Source of the DNA: Terrirubrum flagellatum
Lineage (GTDB): Bacteria; Pseudomonadota; Alphaproteobacteria; Rhizobiales; Beijerinckiaceae
Direction of reading: 5' to 3'
NCBI RefSeq assembly: GCF_022059845.1
Contig: NZ_CP091851.1
Span: 1,488,001-1,552,000 of the forward strand
Length of the DNA: 64,000 nt
Positions 1 to 9,037 of this stretch are shown one piece after another. Position 1 is the first letter of the stretch. Each line of letters starts with the position of its first letter. The notes under the pieces were generated by a model. It was not told where the DNA came from. It did not search any database and saw nothing but the letters and a program-made list of their open reading frames with translations. The position numbers and the translations under genes were made by a program.

Positions 1-1016
1 TCGGGGAACTCGTCCTGCAGCTCGCGCCTGATCTGATAGAGATTGAATTCGCTGACATCGAGAAGGCCGAGCCGCGCTGGCGTCGCCGCCGCGACATAGC
101 GCGCGACCTCGGCGCCGATCGTGCCGCCGGCGCCGGTGATCAGGATCTTCTTGCCGCCGACGAGCTTTTCCTGCGTCGCGGCCGGCATCGCGCCGGTCTC
201 GGCGCGGCCGAGCAGTCGCGCAAGCGGCGGCAGCGAGCCGATCGTCTGACCGAGAATCTGGTCGGGGCGGAACTCTTTATGCAGGCGCACGCCGCGCAAA
301 CCGGTCACCGTCGCGAGAATGTCCTGCTCGTCGGAATTGAGCCGTTGCAGCGAGGCGCAGATCAGCGCGCTGTCGGGAAAGCGATCTTCCCGCTGAAGCT
401 TGTCCAGCACCGATGAAAGGTCGCGGATGACGCCAAGAATGCGAATGCCCTGGATCGAAAGCCCGACATGGCGCTGCTTGTCGCCGAGAATGCCGATCAC
501 TTCGAGCTGATGCGGATAGGCGGCCGCCCAGTTGATCACCTTGAAAACGTCGCTCGGCCCGCCGACGAGCAGCAGGCGCGTCACGCGGCGATTGGCGCTC
601 CTTGATTTGCGCCGGTCCCGATAGTCGCGAAGCATGCGGTAACAGATGCGCGGCCCGGTGAGCGCGGCGACTTCTGCAAGGAACAGGATGAAGGGCAGGG
701 AGCGCGGCGTCGATTCGAGTCGCGTGATGGTGAAGGTGAGCGTGGTCCAGATCAGAATCGAGACGGCCGTGGCGACGACGATGAGGCGAACGTCGGCGAT
801 CGAGGTGTAGCGCCAGTAGGCCGAAGACAGCCCGATGATCTGATAGACGATGACGCAGATGACCGCGAAAGTGAGGCCCGAATAGATCAGGTCGTCGGAA
901 CTGCGCAGGAAATCGGTCGTTCCCAGCCGCGCCGCGAATGCCGCCACGAACGCGACGAGCGACGCGACGAAATCATGCAGCGCGATCAGGACTGAATATT
1001 TCCGCAGGCGTGGCAT
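1..1016 (-). CDS. CapD/FlaA1-type nucleoside-diphosphate-sugar 4,6-dehydratase, C-terminus beyond window
   Basis: Translating the minus strand from the ATG at 1016 gives 338 residues without a stop; the gene runs off the left edge. The N-terminal part has about four hydrophobic membrane segments (roughly residues 8-30, 45-65, 78-98 and 105-125). A first nucleotide-binding region follows (RLLLVGGPSDV, about residue 145), and then a second Rossmann motif, ITGAGGTIGAEVAR, near residue 295. This membrane-plus-two-Rossmann layout is that of the WbpM/PglF/CapD family, which converts UDP-GlcNAc to a 4-keto-6-deoxy sugar for O-antigen, capsule or EPS. The catalytic triad lies in the missing part, so activity cannot be judged. 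It is downstream of the GT4 glycosyltransferase on the same strand (92-bp gap), so a shared transcript is likely. No clear Shine-Dalgarno is seen. Confidence 0.88.
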   Translation of the reverse strand, partial: MPRLRKYSVLIALHDFVASLVAFVAAFAARLGTTDFLRSSDDLIYSGLTFAVICVIVYQIIGLSSAYWRYTSIADVRLIVVATAVSILIWTTLTFTITRLESTPRSLPFILFLAEVAALTGPRICYRMLRDYRDRRKSRSANRRVTRLLLVGGPSDVFKVINWAAAYPHQLEVIGILGDKQRHVGLSIQGIRILGVIRDLSSVLDKLQREDRFPDSALICASLQRLNSDEQDILATVTGLRGVRLHKEFRPDQILGQTIGSLPPLARLLGRAETGAMPAATQEKLVGGKKILITGAGGTIGAEVARYVAAATPARLGLLDVSEFNLYQIRRELQDEFP

Positions 1017-1108
1017 CTATTCGATTGGTCCTCAAACTGCCAGGCGGCGACCATCAGGCAGGTCGCCGCATCGGGACAAGGCCGCCAGCGGCCGGATTTC
1101 ACGGGTTC

Positions 1109-2236
1109 CTATCGCAATAAGCTGTTGTAGGCCAACAGCACGTCGGAAGTCACGGCTTCGACGGTGAAGCCGTCGAGCACGCGCCGGCGCGCATTCTCGC
1201 CCCATGTTTCCAGTTGCGAAGGATCGCTCCAGACCTGCGCGATCGCCGCGGCGATCTCGTCAGGCCGTTCCGGCGCGACGACCCGTCCTTCGACGCCATT
1301 TCGGACGAATTCGCGGCAACCCGGCGTGTCCGTGGTGATGAAGCCGCGCCCTGACGCCGCGGCCTCCAGCATCGATCGGGGCAGTCCTTCCGCCGCAAGG
1401 GACGGTTGCAGACAAAGGTGATGGGAAGTCCATACGCCGGCGATGTCCCGCGTCCGCCCGCGCCAGGCCGCGCCGTCGGCGCCGGTCCAGCTTTCGAGCT
1501 GCGCGCGGGTGAGGCTCGCAGGATTCTGCGGGTCGGGGTCGCCGAACAGCGACAATTCGACCGGGACTCCGGCCGCCCGCGCGATCCTGATAGCCTCGAC
1601 CGCGTCCTCGACGCCCTTCGAGCGCAGCATGCGGCCGACGAAGGCGCAGCGCAGACGATCCAGCGGAGGCAGGGGGAGGGGCTTCCACTGCCCGGCGTCG
1701 ACGCCGGCGCCGCCGAGGATCGAGATGTTGGCGTTTCGCGTGAGATCAAGCCCGAAAAAAGCGGGGTCGTCGCGATTCTCGAACAGGAACCAGCTTCGGC
1801 GGCCGGCGAACAGCAGCGGAATTGTCGCTTTGAGCGCCGCGCGCAGCAGGCGCGCCGGCCATTTCGGAGAAATCCCCAACCAGCCGCGCCCGGTGAGCGC
1901 ATAGACGGAACGATGCCGCCATTCCGTAAGCGCCAGCGCAAAGCCGATCAGAATCGGCCGAAGCGCGATGAAATGGACGATGTCCATGTCGTGGTCGCGG
2001 ATCGCGCGCCGGATCGCGGCGAATTCGGCCAGCGCCGATCCGAGCGACACCTTCTTCCTGTCGCCGTCGAGCGGGAGAAGCCGAAAGCCCCGGGATTCGA
2101 GGTCGGCGCGCGCCTCGCCCCAGCGGCAGGCGATCCAGATCTTGAATCCGGCCGCGCGCGCGGCCTCCGCCATGGGGACGAAATGCGAGCGGAAGAACCA
2201 GTCTTCCGTAACGACATAGAGGAGGTTTCGGCTCAC
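1109..2236 (-). CDS. GT4-family glycosyltransferase
   Basis: 375 residues with the GT-B fold expected of family 4 glycosyltransferases. The N-terminal half begins with a short beta strand (NLLYVVTEDWFF) and carries the acceptor side. The C-terminal half has CAFVGRMLRSKGVEDAV (start of the nucleotide-sugar domain, about residue 215) and the donor-binding region PSLAAEGLPRSMLEAAASG near residue 300, where the glutamates of the E-x7-E-like motif sit. The start codon is GTG. It is divergent from the GT41-like gene and upstream of the CapD-type dehydratase, which fits a role in adding a sugar to a lipid-linked surface polysaccharide in the cytoplasm. Donor and acceptor cannot be predicted. Confidence 0.85.
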   Translation of the reverse strand: MSRNLLYVVTEDWFFRSHFVPMAEAARAAGFKIWIACRWGEARADLESRGFRLLPLDGDRKKVSLGSALAEFAAIRRAIRDHDMDIVHFIALRPILIGFALALTEWRHRSVYALTGRGWLGISPKWPARLLRAALKATIPLLFAGRRSWFLFENRDDPAFFGLDLTRNANISILGGAGVDAGQWKPLPLPPLDRLRCAFVGRMLRSKGVEDAVEAIRIARAAGVPVELSLFGDPDPQNPASLTRAQLESWTGADGAAWRGRTRDIAGVWTSHHLCLQPSLAAEGLPRSMLEAAASGRGFITTDTPGCREFVRNGVEGRVVAPERPDEIAAAIAQVWSDPSQLETWGENARRRVLDGFTVEAVTSDVLLAYNSLLR

Positions 2237-2351
2237 TTGAGAGATCGGGCAGGTCGCCGGACGGCGGCGTCGTGTCGGCTATAGCGGACGCGAATGCAAC
2301 CGCCGCCCCGGATTTTCGGGAGACGAGTCCCCGTCCGGGCGTAGATGGTTT

Positions 2352-4256
2352 ATGGGCGGCCATGATCGCCGTCCGCCTTGCCGCCAGATGATTCCGAATC
2401 TCCTGCAGCGCGCCGTCGAGGCGCATCGTCAGAACCGGCTTGCGGAAGCGGAGACGCTTTATCGCGACGTGCTGGCGCGCGATGAGAGGCAGTTCGACGC
2501 GCTCAATCTTCTGGGAACAGCGCTGTTCCAGCAGGGGCGTTCGATGGACGCCATTCCGCTGCTTGAGCGGGCGCTGAAGGAGCGGCCGGGCCACGCGGTC
2601 GTTCTGCTCAGGCTTGGCGCGGCGCAGCGCGCGCTCGGCGACGAGAAGGCGGCGGAGAAATCCTATCGGCAGGCGATCCGCGCCCAGGGAAATCTGTTCG
2701 AGGCGCATTACAACCTCGGCAATTTGCTCGACGAGCGGGGCCGTCGCGAGGAGGCGGCCGCCTGCTATCGCAATGCGCTGAAGATCGAGCCGAACAATCC
2801 CTATGCGCTGATCAATCTCGGCAATCTCCTGCATGATGCGGATCGCCTCGAAGAAGCTCACGCGATGCTCGCGCGCGCGGTCGCGGCTGATCCCAGATCG
2901 ATTCCGGCGCGCGCTTCGCTGATTTCGGCGGCGCAGAAAATGAGTCTGTGGACGGGCTGGCGCGAGCATGTCGCGGTGTTGAAAGCCCTTGCGGCGCAGC
3001 AGGATTTCGACGCCCATCCATTCCAGACCCTGTCCATCATCGATGATCCCGAGCTACAGTTGCGCTCGGCGCGCGCGGCTTCGCGCAAATTTCCGCCGGC
3101 CGTCGCGTCGCCGTCGCCGCCTGTCGGGAGCAAGATTCGCGTCGCTTACGTCTCGGCGGATTTCCATGCGCACGCGACGGCGTTTCTGATGGCGGAGCTG
3201 TTCGAGCTGCATGATCGCGCGCGGTTCGAGACGATCGCGATCTCGACAGGAGCAGATGATGGCAGCGACATGCGCAAGCGACTCGTCGCGGCGTTCGATC
3301 ATTTCATCGATGCGCGCGGAATGAGCGACGCGGCGATCGCGCAGCGCATGCGCGACATGGGCGTCCATATCGCGGTCGATCTCAAGGGCCATACGCAACA
3401 CGGCCGGCTTGGCGTGTTCGCGCATCGCCCTGCGCCTGTGCAAGTCGCCTATCTCGGTTTTCCCTGCACATCAGGCGCGGATTTTATCGATTATCTCATC
3501 GCCGACGAGACCATCATCCCGCCGGAAGAGGAAAAATTCTACAGCGAAAAAATCGTGCGGCTGCCCGGTTGCTATCAGGCCAATGATCGCAAGCGCGCGA
3601 TTGCGGACGAGACGCCGGCCCGCGCCGAATGCGGCCTGCCCGAACGGGGTTTCGTGTTCTGCTCGTTCAACCATAATTACAAACTGACGCCGCCGATGTT
3701 CGAGGTCTGGATGCGAATCCTTCAGGCGGTCCCGGGTTCGGTTCTCTGGCTCTATGCCGGCGATAACAGGTGCAAGGACAATCTTCGGCGTGAAGCCGAG
3801 GCGAGGGGCGTCGATTCCGTCCGCCTTGCCTTCGCTGGCCGGCTGCCGCTCGACCAGCATCTGGCGCGTCATCGACTGGCGGATCTGTTTCTCGACGGCG
3901 TGCCCTGCAATGCGCACACGACGGCGAGCGACGCGCTCTGGGCCGGGCTGCCCGTGCTGACGGTTCCCGGCCGCAGCTTCACCGCCCGCGTCTGCGCCAG
4001 TCTTGTCGCCGCAGTCGGCTTGCCGGAATTAATCGCCCCCGATCTCGCCGCCTATGAACGGACGGCGATCGCGCTTGCGCGGGACGCCGGGGCTCTGGCG
4101 GCGTTGCGCGCAAGGCTCGCCGCTGCGCGCGATCAGGCGCCGTTGTTCGATCCGGACAGGCTGCGGCGATCGCTCGAGGCGGCCTATGGCGAAATGATCG
4201 CCCGTTGGCGCGCTGGTCTCGCTCCGGCGGCGATCAATCCGGGTCCTGCAAGGTAA
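2352..4256 (+). CDS. TPR and O-GlcNAc transferase (SPINDLY/GT41)-like protein
   Basis: 634 residues. Residues 15-190 are tetratricopeptide repeats (FEAHYNLGNLLDERGRREEA and PYALINLGNLLHDADRLEEA are typical units). From about residue 260 the catalytic region matches the GT41/SPINDLY family: KIRVAYVSADFHAHAT with the conserved histidine region, VDLKGHTQHGRLGVFAHRPA, QVAYLGFPCTSG, FCSFNHNYKLTP and NAHTTASDALWAGLPVLT in the nucleotide-sugar site. Bacterial members glycosylate proteins or take part in surface-glycan assembly; the target here is unknown. Neither the ATG at 2352 nor the in-frame ATG at 2388 has a good ribosome site; the TPR fold would be complete from either. It is divergent from the GT4 gene. 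Confidence 0.88.
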   Translation: MGGHDRRPPCRQMIPNLLQRAVEAHRQNRLAEAETLYRDVLARDERQFDALNLLGTALFQQGRSMDAIPLLERALKERPGHAVVLLRLGAAQRALGDEKAAEKSYRQAIRAQGNLFEAHYNLGNLLDERGRREEAAACYRNALKIEPNNPYALINLGNLLHDADRLEEAHAMLARAVAADPRSIPARASLISAAQKMSLWTGWREHVAVLKALAAQQDFDAHPFQTLSIIDDPELQLRSARAASRKFPPAVASPSPPVGSKIRVAYVSADFHAHATAFLMAELFELHDRARFETIAISTGADDGSDMRKRLVAAFDHFIDARGMSDAAIAQRMRDMGVHIAVDLKGHTQHGRLGVFAHRPAPVQVAYLGFPCTSGADFIDYLIADETIIPPEEEKFYSEKIVRLPGCYQANDRKRAIADETPARAECGLPERGFVFCSFNHNYKLTPPMFEVWMRILQAVPGSVLWLYAGDNRCKDNLRREAEARGVDSVRLAFAGRLPLDQHLARHRLADLFLDGVPCNAHTTASDALWAGLPVLTVPGRSFTARVCASLVAAVGLPELIAPDLAAYERTAIALARDAGALAALRARLAAARDQAPLFDPDRLRRSLEAAYGEMIARWRAGLAPAAINPGPAR

Positions 4257-4748
4257 GGTCGCGTTTCTTCGCAGAAACTTCGCGGGAATCGAATCGATCC
4301 GGATGCAAGCGCCGCCACAACTGTGGCGGAGGCCTCCGCCAGCGGAGGCGAACGGCCCCGGCGGAAACAATCCTTTAACTACGAGTTTCCGTGGATTGAT
4401 TCAAAAATGGATAATATACCATATTATTCAATATCTTACGTTGCTTTGCAGAGCGCCTTCGGGCTGCTTTCGCGACCGTGGCGGCGCTGCAACACCCCCT
4501 CCCAAAATGGCCAAAACAGGGCCTTGGCGTGACAAGTTCGGTTGAACCGGGAGCGGCTATCCGTATGGTGCCTTCAGCGACGGGAGCGTCCTGTCGCTTG
4601 CCTTTGGTTCAGGGCCGGTTCGCCGGCTGGGGGGCGAAGGTAGGGGACAGGGTTCTAACTCACAAAGAGTCGATCCGGGGTTTGCTCCGGGGAAGGCCTG
4701 AAGAGGAAGAATACGCTCCCAGGGTCTCGATAACTTTGGAGGTCAAGA
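4257..4748 (+). other. Long intergenic region in front of the porin gene
   Basis: 492 bases with no credible gene. A perfect 16-bp palindrome, GGCGGAGGCCTCCGCC, lies at 4325-4340 without a T-tract. A strongly AT-rich patch at 4370-4440 contains the dyad ATAATAT-ACC-ATATTAT (4411-4427) and is the only place that looks like promoter or operator DNA. From 4540 to the porin start the sequence is GC-rich and probably forms a long leader ending in a strong GGAGG (4738-4742) six bases before the ATG. Short ORFs here lack ribosome sites and are read as noise. Confidence 0.5.
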
Positions 4749-6188
4749 ATGAAGCTCGTGAAGAGCCTTCTCCTCGGATCGGCAGCTGGTATTGCTGCCG
4801 TTGCGAGCGCCTCGGCCGCCGATCTGCCTTCCCGCAAGGCGGCTCCGGCTGAGTACGTGAAGGTCTGCTCCGCGTATGGCGCAGGCTTTTTCTATATCCC
4901 GGGCACGGATGTCTGCTTGAAGGTCGGCGGCTTCGCCCGCTACCAGATGCAGTATTCGCAGCCCTTCGCGGCGCACGCCAGCCCGTTCGGCACGCGCGCT
5001 CAGGGCCGCCTCGAACTCGATGCGCGTAACCCGACTGCGTACGGCACGCTCCGCGCGTTCGTCCGCGTCGACGTTGCGGTCCGCACGGGCAACGAGCGTT
5101 CGGGCTCGGCGTTCCGTCAGGGCTACGCGATCGACGTCGTCGGTAACGGCAACACCACGGGCGGCGCCAACTACGCCGCGGCGAACGACTCCGGCTGGGC
5201 CGGCCGCTCGCAGACGCAGGTGATCCTCGACAAGGCGTTCGTGCAGTGGGGCGGTTTCGTCGCCGGTCGTACGACGTCGCTGTTTGACTTCAACAAGTCG
5301 CCTGAAATCATCGGCACGATCCCGATGTCCAGCTTGGGAACGACCAACGTTCTCGGCTACATCGCGACCTTTGGCTCGGGCTTCTATGCGAGCGTGTCGG
5401 CTGAAGACGCGATCTGGCGTCGTCAGGCCCTGTCGAACGCCGGCGTCGGCGTCAATGGCGCTGTCGGCGGCGCGGGCAACGATCTCGCTGGCGGTTCGGC
5501 TGTGTCGTACTATGGCGGCTCGCGCATGCCTGACATCGTCGCCGCTCTCGGCGTCGAGCAGAGCTGGGGCGCCGCGCAGGTGTCGGCCGCTGTTCACCAG
5601 ATCCCGGTCGTCGGTATCGGTGGCGCGAACGTCAACTCCAAGTACGGCTGGGCTGTGCAGGGTGGCGTGATGATCAACCTGCCGATGCTCGCTCCGGGCG
5701 ATTACCTCTGGGTGAACGCGGCTTACGCCGATGGCGCGATGTCCTATGTCCACTCGAACTGGTTCTCCGCGACCCTGAACAACCAGGGCCTCGGCAACTC
5801 GTTCGCGTACTATGGCTCTGACGCCTACATCAACCCGCTGACCAACGGTGTCGCCAAGTCGAAGACCTGGGGCGTCGTGGCTGCGCTGCAGCACTTCTGG
5901 GCTCCGACCCTGCGGTCGGGCTTCTTCGGCGGCTACTCGCAGTTCAACAATCCCGGCAACATCGCGGATTGGAACTACTGGGCTGCTGGCGCGAACCTGA
6001 TGTGGTCGCCGGTTCGGGCGCTCGACATCGGCATCGAAGGCGCCTACCAGCGCATCGAAGGCAAGGGCTCGACGGCTCTGTACGTTCCGGGCGTTGTCGC
6101 CCAGACGGGCGTGACGACGAACGGCCAGCCTTCGAAGCAGAAGGACGGCGCCTGGACGGTTCGCTTCCGCGTGCAGCGCACCTTCTGA
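4749..6188 (+). CDS. Rhizobial-type outer-membrane porin (Omp2b-like)
   Basis: 479 residues. A signal peptide (KLVKSLLLGSAAGIAAVASA, cut after ASA) is followed by ADLPSRKAAPAEYVKVCSAYGAGFFYIPGTD..CLKVGG, the hallmark start of the alphaproteobacterial porin_2 family. The two cysteines around residues 37 and 55 can form the usual disulfide. The rest is alternating beta strands rich in Gly, Tyr and Asn, ending in VRFRVQRTF with the C-terminal phenylalanine recognised by the Bam machinery. It forms a trimeric channel for small hydrophilic solutes. It has a strong GGAGG site, a long upstream leader and its own terminator, as expected for a highly expressed single gene. Codon use is more regular than in neighbouring genes. 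Confidence 0.95.
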   Translation: MKLVKSLLLGSAAGIAAVASASAADLPSRKAAPAEYVKVCSAYGAGFFYIPGTDVCLKVGGFARYQMQYSQPFAAHASPFGTRAQGRLELDARNPTAYGTLRAFVRVDVAVRTGNERSGSAFRQGYAIDVVGNGNTTGGANYAAANDSGWAGRSQTQVILDKAFVQWGGFVAGRTTSLFDFNKSPEIIGTIPMSSLGTTNVLGYIATFGSGFYASVSAEDAIWRRQALSNAGVGVNGAVGGAGNDLAGGSAVSYYGGSRMPDIVAALGVEQSWGAAQVSAAVHQIPVVGIGGANVNSKYGWAVQGGVMINLPMLAPGDYLWVNAAYADGAMSYVHSNWFSATLNNQGLGNSFAYYGSDAYINPLTNGVAKSKTWGVVAALQHFWAPTLRSGFFGGYSQFNNPGNIADWNYWAAGANLMWSPVRALDIGIEGAYQRIEGKGSTALYVPGVVAQTGVTTNGQPSKQKDGAWTVRFRVQRTF

Positions 6189-6213
6189 TCGGCTTCGTTC
6201 GATCCGAAATCAG

Positions 6214-6242
6214 ACCCTCCGGCGAAAGCCGGAGGGTTTTTT
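6214..6242 (+). terminator. Rho-independent terminator of the porin gene
   Basis: Ten-base stem ACCCTCCGGC / GCCGGAGGGT with a GAAA tetraloop at 6224-6227, followed by six T residues (6237-6242), 26 bases after the porin stop. Confidence 0.95.
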
Positions 6243-6552
6243 GATTCGCAGCCTCTCGAGCGATCCGCTCGCATCGCTTCGCCAAGCCTGTGAGTTTCGT
6301 ATTTCCGCGAGTTGCCGATCTGTGGCGCGGCGGCAACGCATGACACAATTTCGACACACGGGAGCTGCCGGCGTGCTCGCGCGTTGAATCTGACTCCCTC
6401 ACTAACGAGCTGAATATTCAGATGAATTCGGACTGGGTTGAGAATTCGATTCAAGATTTTCGGCGCCGCCTCTTCATTGTTCGGCATTGCCCCATTTCGC
6501 GGCGCCCGCCACACTCGCCCGCACAACAAAACACCTCGGGCGAGGAAACACG
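6243..6552 (+). other. Intergenic region before the FadL-type gene
   Basis: 310 bases without a supported gene. The segment 6400-6470 is less GC-rich than its surroundings and is the likely promoter zone, but no box pair is convincing. The only clear site is the ribosome site AGGA at 6544-6547 in front of the ATG at 6553. Confidence 0.4.
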
Positions 6553-7860
6553 ATGAAGATGAAGTCAACTTTGCGCTCCGGCCTTCTCGCAGCGTCCGCC
6601 ACCGCTGCGATCCTGACCGGCGGCGCCGCGCAGGCGGGCGGCTTCATCAACAATGAGCAAAGCGCGGTCTTCAACGGCCTGGCCTATGCGGGCTTCGCCG
6701 CGCCCGGCTCGACGTCGCCGTCGGGGATGTACATCAACCCGGCTCTGATGACCGAGTTCAACAAGATCACCTACGAAGGCAACTTCTCGGTGGTTCAGCC
6801 CGAGACGCGCATTCGCGGCGTCAGCGGCGTCATTCCGGGCGCCTTTGGCGGCACGCTCCCGTCGGGCGACATCGGCCAGGACGTGCTCGTGCCTGCGTCC
6901 TATCTCATCGTGCCGCTCGGCTACGGCTTCACCGCCGGCGTGTCCTTCAATGTGCCTTACGGTTCCATCACGAAGCCTGCGACTCCATGGGGCGGACAAC
7001 TCGATTCGCTGACGACGAAGCTGAAGACCTACACTTTCACCCCGTCACTGGCCTACGAGATCAATCCGCAGCTTTCGGTCGGCGTCGGGCTGCAGATCCA
7101 GTATATGAAGGTGAGCCTCGAAGCCGCGGGCGGCGCGGGCCCGACCCCGCCTGTCGTCGGGGTGAAGGGCGATGGCTGGAACGTCGGCGTGACCGCCGGC
7201 CTCACCTGGAAGCCATTTATGGGCACGTCGATCGGCGTCGGCTATCGCTCGCGCATCGACCAGAAGCTCGATGGCGACTTCCTCGGCTTCCCGTTGCCGG
7301 CCGGTTTCACCAGCGCCAGCACGACGGTGCGCCTGCCTGATCGCGTGAATGTCAGCTTGCGGCAGACGATCGTGCCGCAGTTCGACCTGCTCGCGTCGGC
7401 CGAATGGCTCAACTGGAGCCGCATCGGCACGTCGGCCTTCACAGGCCCGGCGCTCGCCAATCCGTTGTTCCCGCTGCGCGTGCTGCCGCTTGAATATAAG
7501 GATGGCTGGATGTTCGCCCTTGGCGGCGAATATCGCTGGGATCCCAATCTGACCCTGCGCGCCGGCGTCGCCTACGAGATCTCGCCGATCGACACGGCAG
7601 TGCGCACGACGCGCCTGCCTGACAATGATCGCATCTGGCTCTCGACCGGCCTGTCCTACGCCGTTACTGATCGGATCACCGTCAACGCGTCCTATTCTCG
7701 CGTCATCATTCGCAGCGCCGACATTCGTGAAGCTGCGCCATTCGGCGCCGTCTATACCGGTCAGGCGAAGTCGCACGCCGATATCTTCTCGCTTGGCTTC
7801 ACCACGAAGTGGGGCAGCGATCCTGCGCCGGTGCTGAAGAACGTGGTGCGCAAGGGCTGA
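6553..7860 (+). CDS. FadL/OmpP1/TodX-type outer-membrane transporter
   Basis: 435 residues from the ATG at 6553, chosen because it follows CGAGGAAACACG and opens a clean signal peptide (MKMKSTLRSGLLAASATAAI, cut near AQA-GG). The mature protein starts GGFINNEQSAVFNGLAYAG, matching the N-terminal hatch region of the FadL family, and then alternates through about fourteen beta strands (YGFTAGVSFNVPYG, YEINPQLSVGVGLQIQY, SIGVGYRSRIDQKLDG). These channels carry long-chain fatty acids or other hydrophobic molecules across the outer membrane. The closing residues FSLGFTTKWGSDPAP lack a terminal phenylalanine but retain the last aromatic strand. It stands alone, downstream of the porin and with its own terminator. 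Confidence 0.92.
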   Translation: MKMKSTLRSGLLAASATAAILTGGAAQAGGFINNEQSAVFNGLAYAGFAAPGSTSPSGMYINPALMTEFNKITYEGNFSVVQPETRIRGVSGVIPGAFGGTLPSGDIGQDVLVPASYLIVPLGYGFTAGVSFNVPYGSITKPATPWGGQLDSLTTKLKTYTFTPSLAYEINPQLSVGVGLQIQYMKVSLEAAGGAGPTPPVVGVKGDGWNVGVTAGLTWKPFMGTSIGVGYRSRIDQKLDGDFLGFPLPAGFTSASTTVRLPDRVNVSLRQTIVPQFDLLASAEWLNWSRIGTSAFTGPALANPLFPLRVLPLEYKDGWMFALGGEYRWDPNLTLRAGVAYEISPIDTAVRTTRLPDNDRIWLSTGLSYAVTDRITVNASYSRVIIRSADIREAAPFGAVYTGQAKSHADIFSLGFTTKWGSDPAPVLKNVVRKG

Positions 7861-7885
7861 CGCTCAATCGTCACACAATCCTGCG

Positions 7886-7919
7886 AGGCCCCGGATTTCG
7901 ATCCGGGGCTTTTTCTTTT
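7886..7919 (+). terminator. Rho-independent terminator of the FadL-type gene
   Basis: Stem GCCCCGGAT (7888-7896) / ATCCGGGGC (7901-7909) around a TTCG loop, extended by weaker pairs, followed by TTTTTCTTTT. Confidence 0.95.
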
Positions 7920-7953
7920 GAATTTGACATCCGGATCGCGCGGCGTTGCTCAA

Positions 7954-8091
7954 GATCACGCCGCACTTTGATTGAATCAATCAAAGTGCGGGAACGTGAT
8001 CGATTCCAAAAATTGAGAGCATGCTTTTGCAGAGCGAACGCTCTGCGTTCGTCTCGGAAAAACCGGTTCCCACTTTTTCGCGCCATGCTCT
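7954..8091. repeat. Double-hairpin intergenic repeat, copy 1
   Basis: First half: near-perfect palindrome starting GATCACGCCGCACTTTGATT and mirrored around position 7976, with a three-base insertion in the right arm relative to copy 2. Second half: arms AGAGCATG and CATGCTCT enclosing a conserved stretch with GGAAAAACCGGTT and CCACTTTTTCGCGCCATG. The same layout recurs at 16851-16984. The copy lies between the FadL terminator and the SDR gene, ending 25 bases before that start codon, so it forms most of the SDR leader. Confidence 0.9.
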
Positions 8092-8116
8092 TAGGCGCCA
8101 ACCCGGAGAATGTCAG

Positions 8117-8983
8117 ATGACTGATCAGCGCTCGCTTCCCGCCGCATTCGCCCCAGGCGACGTCGCCGTCGTGACCGGCGCAGCCAGCGGCATTGGCCTT
8201 GCCGCCGCGCGTCGCTTCGCCGGCATGGGATTGAAAATCGCGCTCGCCGATCTTGCCGGCGCGACGCTCGACAAGGCGGCGAAGGACGTCGCGTCGGCTT
8301 CTGCGAACGGCGCGACCGATGTGCTCGCTGTCGCCGTTGATGTCGCGCGGCGCGATGATCTCGCGCGTCTGGCGAACGAGGTGAAATCCCGCTTCGGCGC
8401 GGTCTCGATTTTAATGAACAATGCCGGCGTCGGCCGGAATCCCGGTTTGCCCTGGGAGAACAGCGATGACTGGAAATCGCTGATCGACGTCAATCTCTGG
8501 GGCGTCATCCATGGCGTCGAGGCGTTCGCGCCTGCGATGATCGCGAGCGACAGACCGGGCGTGATCATCAACACGGGATCGAAGCAGGGCATCACCAGCC
8601 CGCCGGGGAACGCCGCCTACAACATGTCGAAAGCGGCGCTGAAGAATTACACGGAGTCTCTTGCGGACGCGCTGCTCAAAGCGTGCGGCGACAGGATCTC
8701 CGCGCATCTTCTCATTCCCGGCCACACCTTCACCGGCATCACCGAGGCGAGAGAAAAGCCGGCGTCCGCCTGGCTGCCGGAGCAGGTCGTCGATTTCATG
8801 TTCGACAGTCTCGCCCGCGGCGACTTCTATATTCTCTGTCCCGACAATGCGGTTAACAGGAAGATGGATGAGCGGCGCATGCAATGGGCGGTCGACGACA
8901 TCATTCTCAATCGTCCGGCGCTGTCGCGCTGGCATCCCCGATACAAGGACTCTTTCGAGCGCTTCATGGCCGAAGCAACATAG
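8117..8983 (+). CDS. Short-chain dehydrogenase/reductase
   Basis: 288 residues. Classical SDR layout: TGAASGIGLAAARR (NAD(P)-binding glycine motif, about residue 20), NNAGVGRNPG, the catalytic serine region INTGSKQGI and the active-site YNMSK, so the catalytic Ser-Tyr-Lys set is intact. The C-terminal part (WAVDDIILNRPALSRWHPRYKDSFERFM) is longer than in minimal SDRs. The start at 8117 follows GGAGAA at 8105-8110; an in-frame upstream extension runs through the repeat and is not used. Substrate unknown. It stands alone, and its leader is largely made of the double-hairpin repeat. Confidence 0.9.
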   Translation: MTDQRSLPAAFAPGDVAVVTGAASGIGLAAARRFAGMGLKIALADLAGATLDKAAKDVASASANGATDVLAVAVDVARRDDLARLANEVKSRFGAVSILMNNAGVGRNPGLPWENSDDWKSLIDVNLWGVIHGVEAFAPAMIASDRPGVIINTGSKQGITSPPGNAAYNMSKAALKNYTESLADALLKACGDRISAHLLIPGHTFTGITEAREKPASAWLPEQVVDFMFDSLARGDFYILCPDNAVNRKMDERRMQWAVDDIILNRPALSRWHPRYKDSFERFMAEAT

Positions 8984-9037
8984 AGCGCGATTCCCGCTGC
9001 GCCGCAACGGTTTTCGCGATCTTTAAAAGAATTCGAC

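Noticed and set aside
4303-4545. Short ORFs in front of the porin
   Set aside because: No ribosome site, no hydrophobic or conserved pattern; the region looks like promoter and leader DNA.
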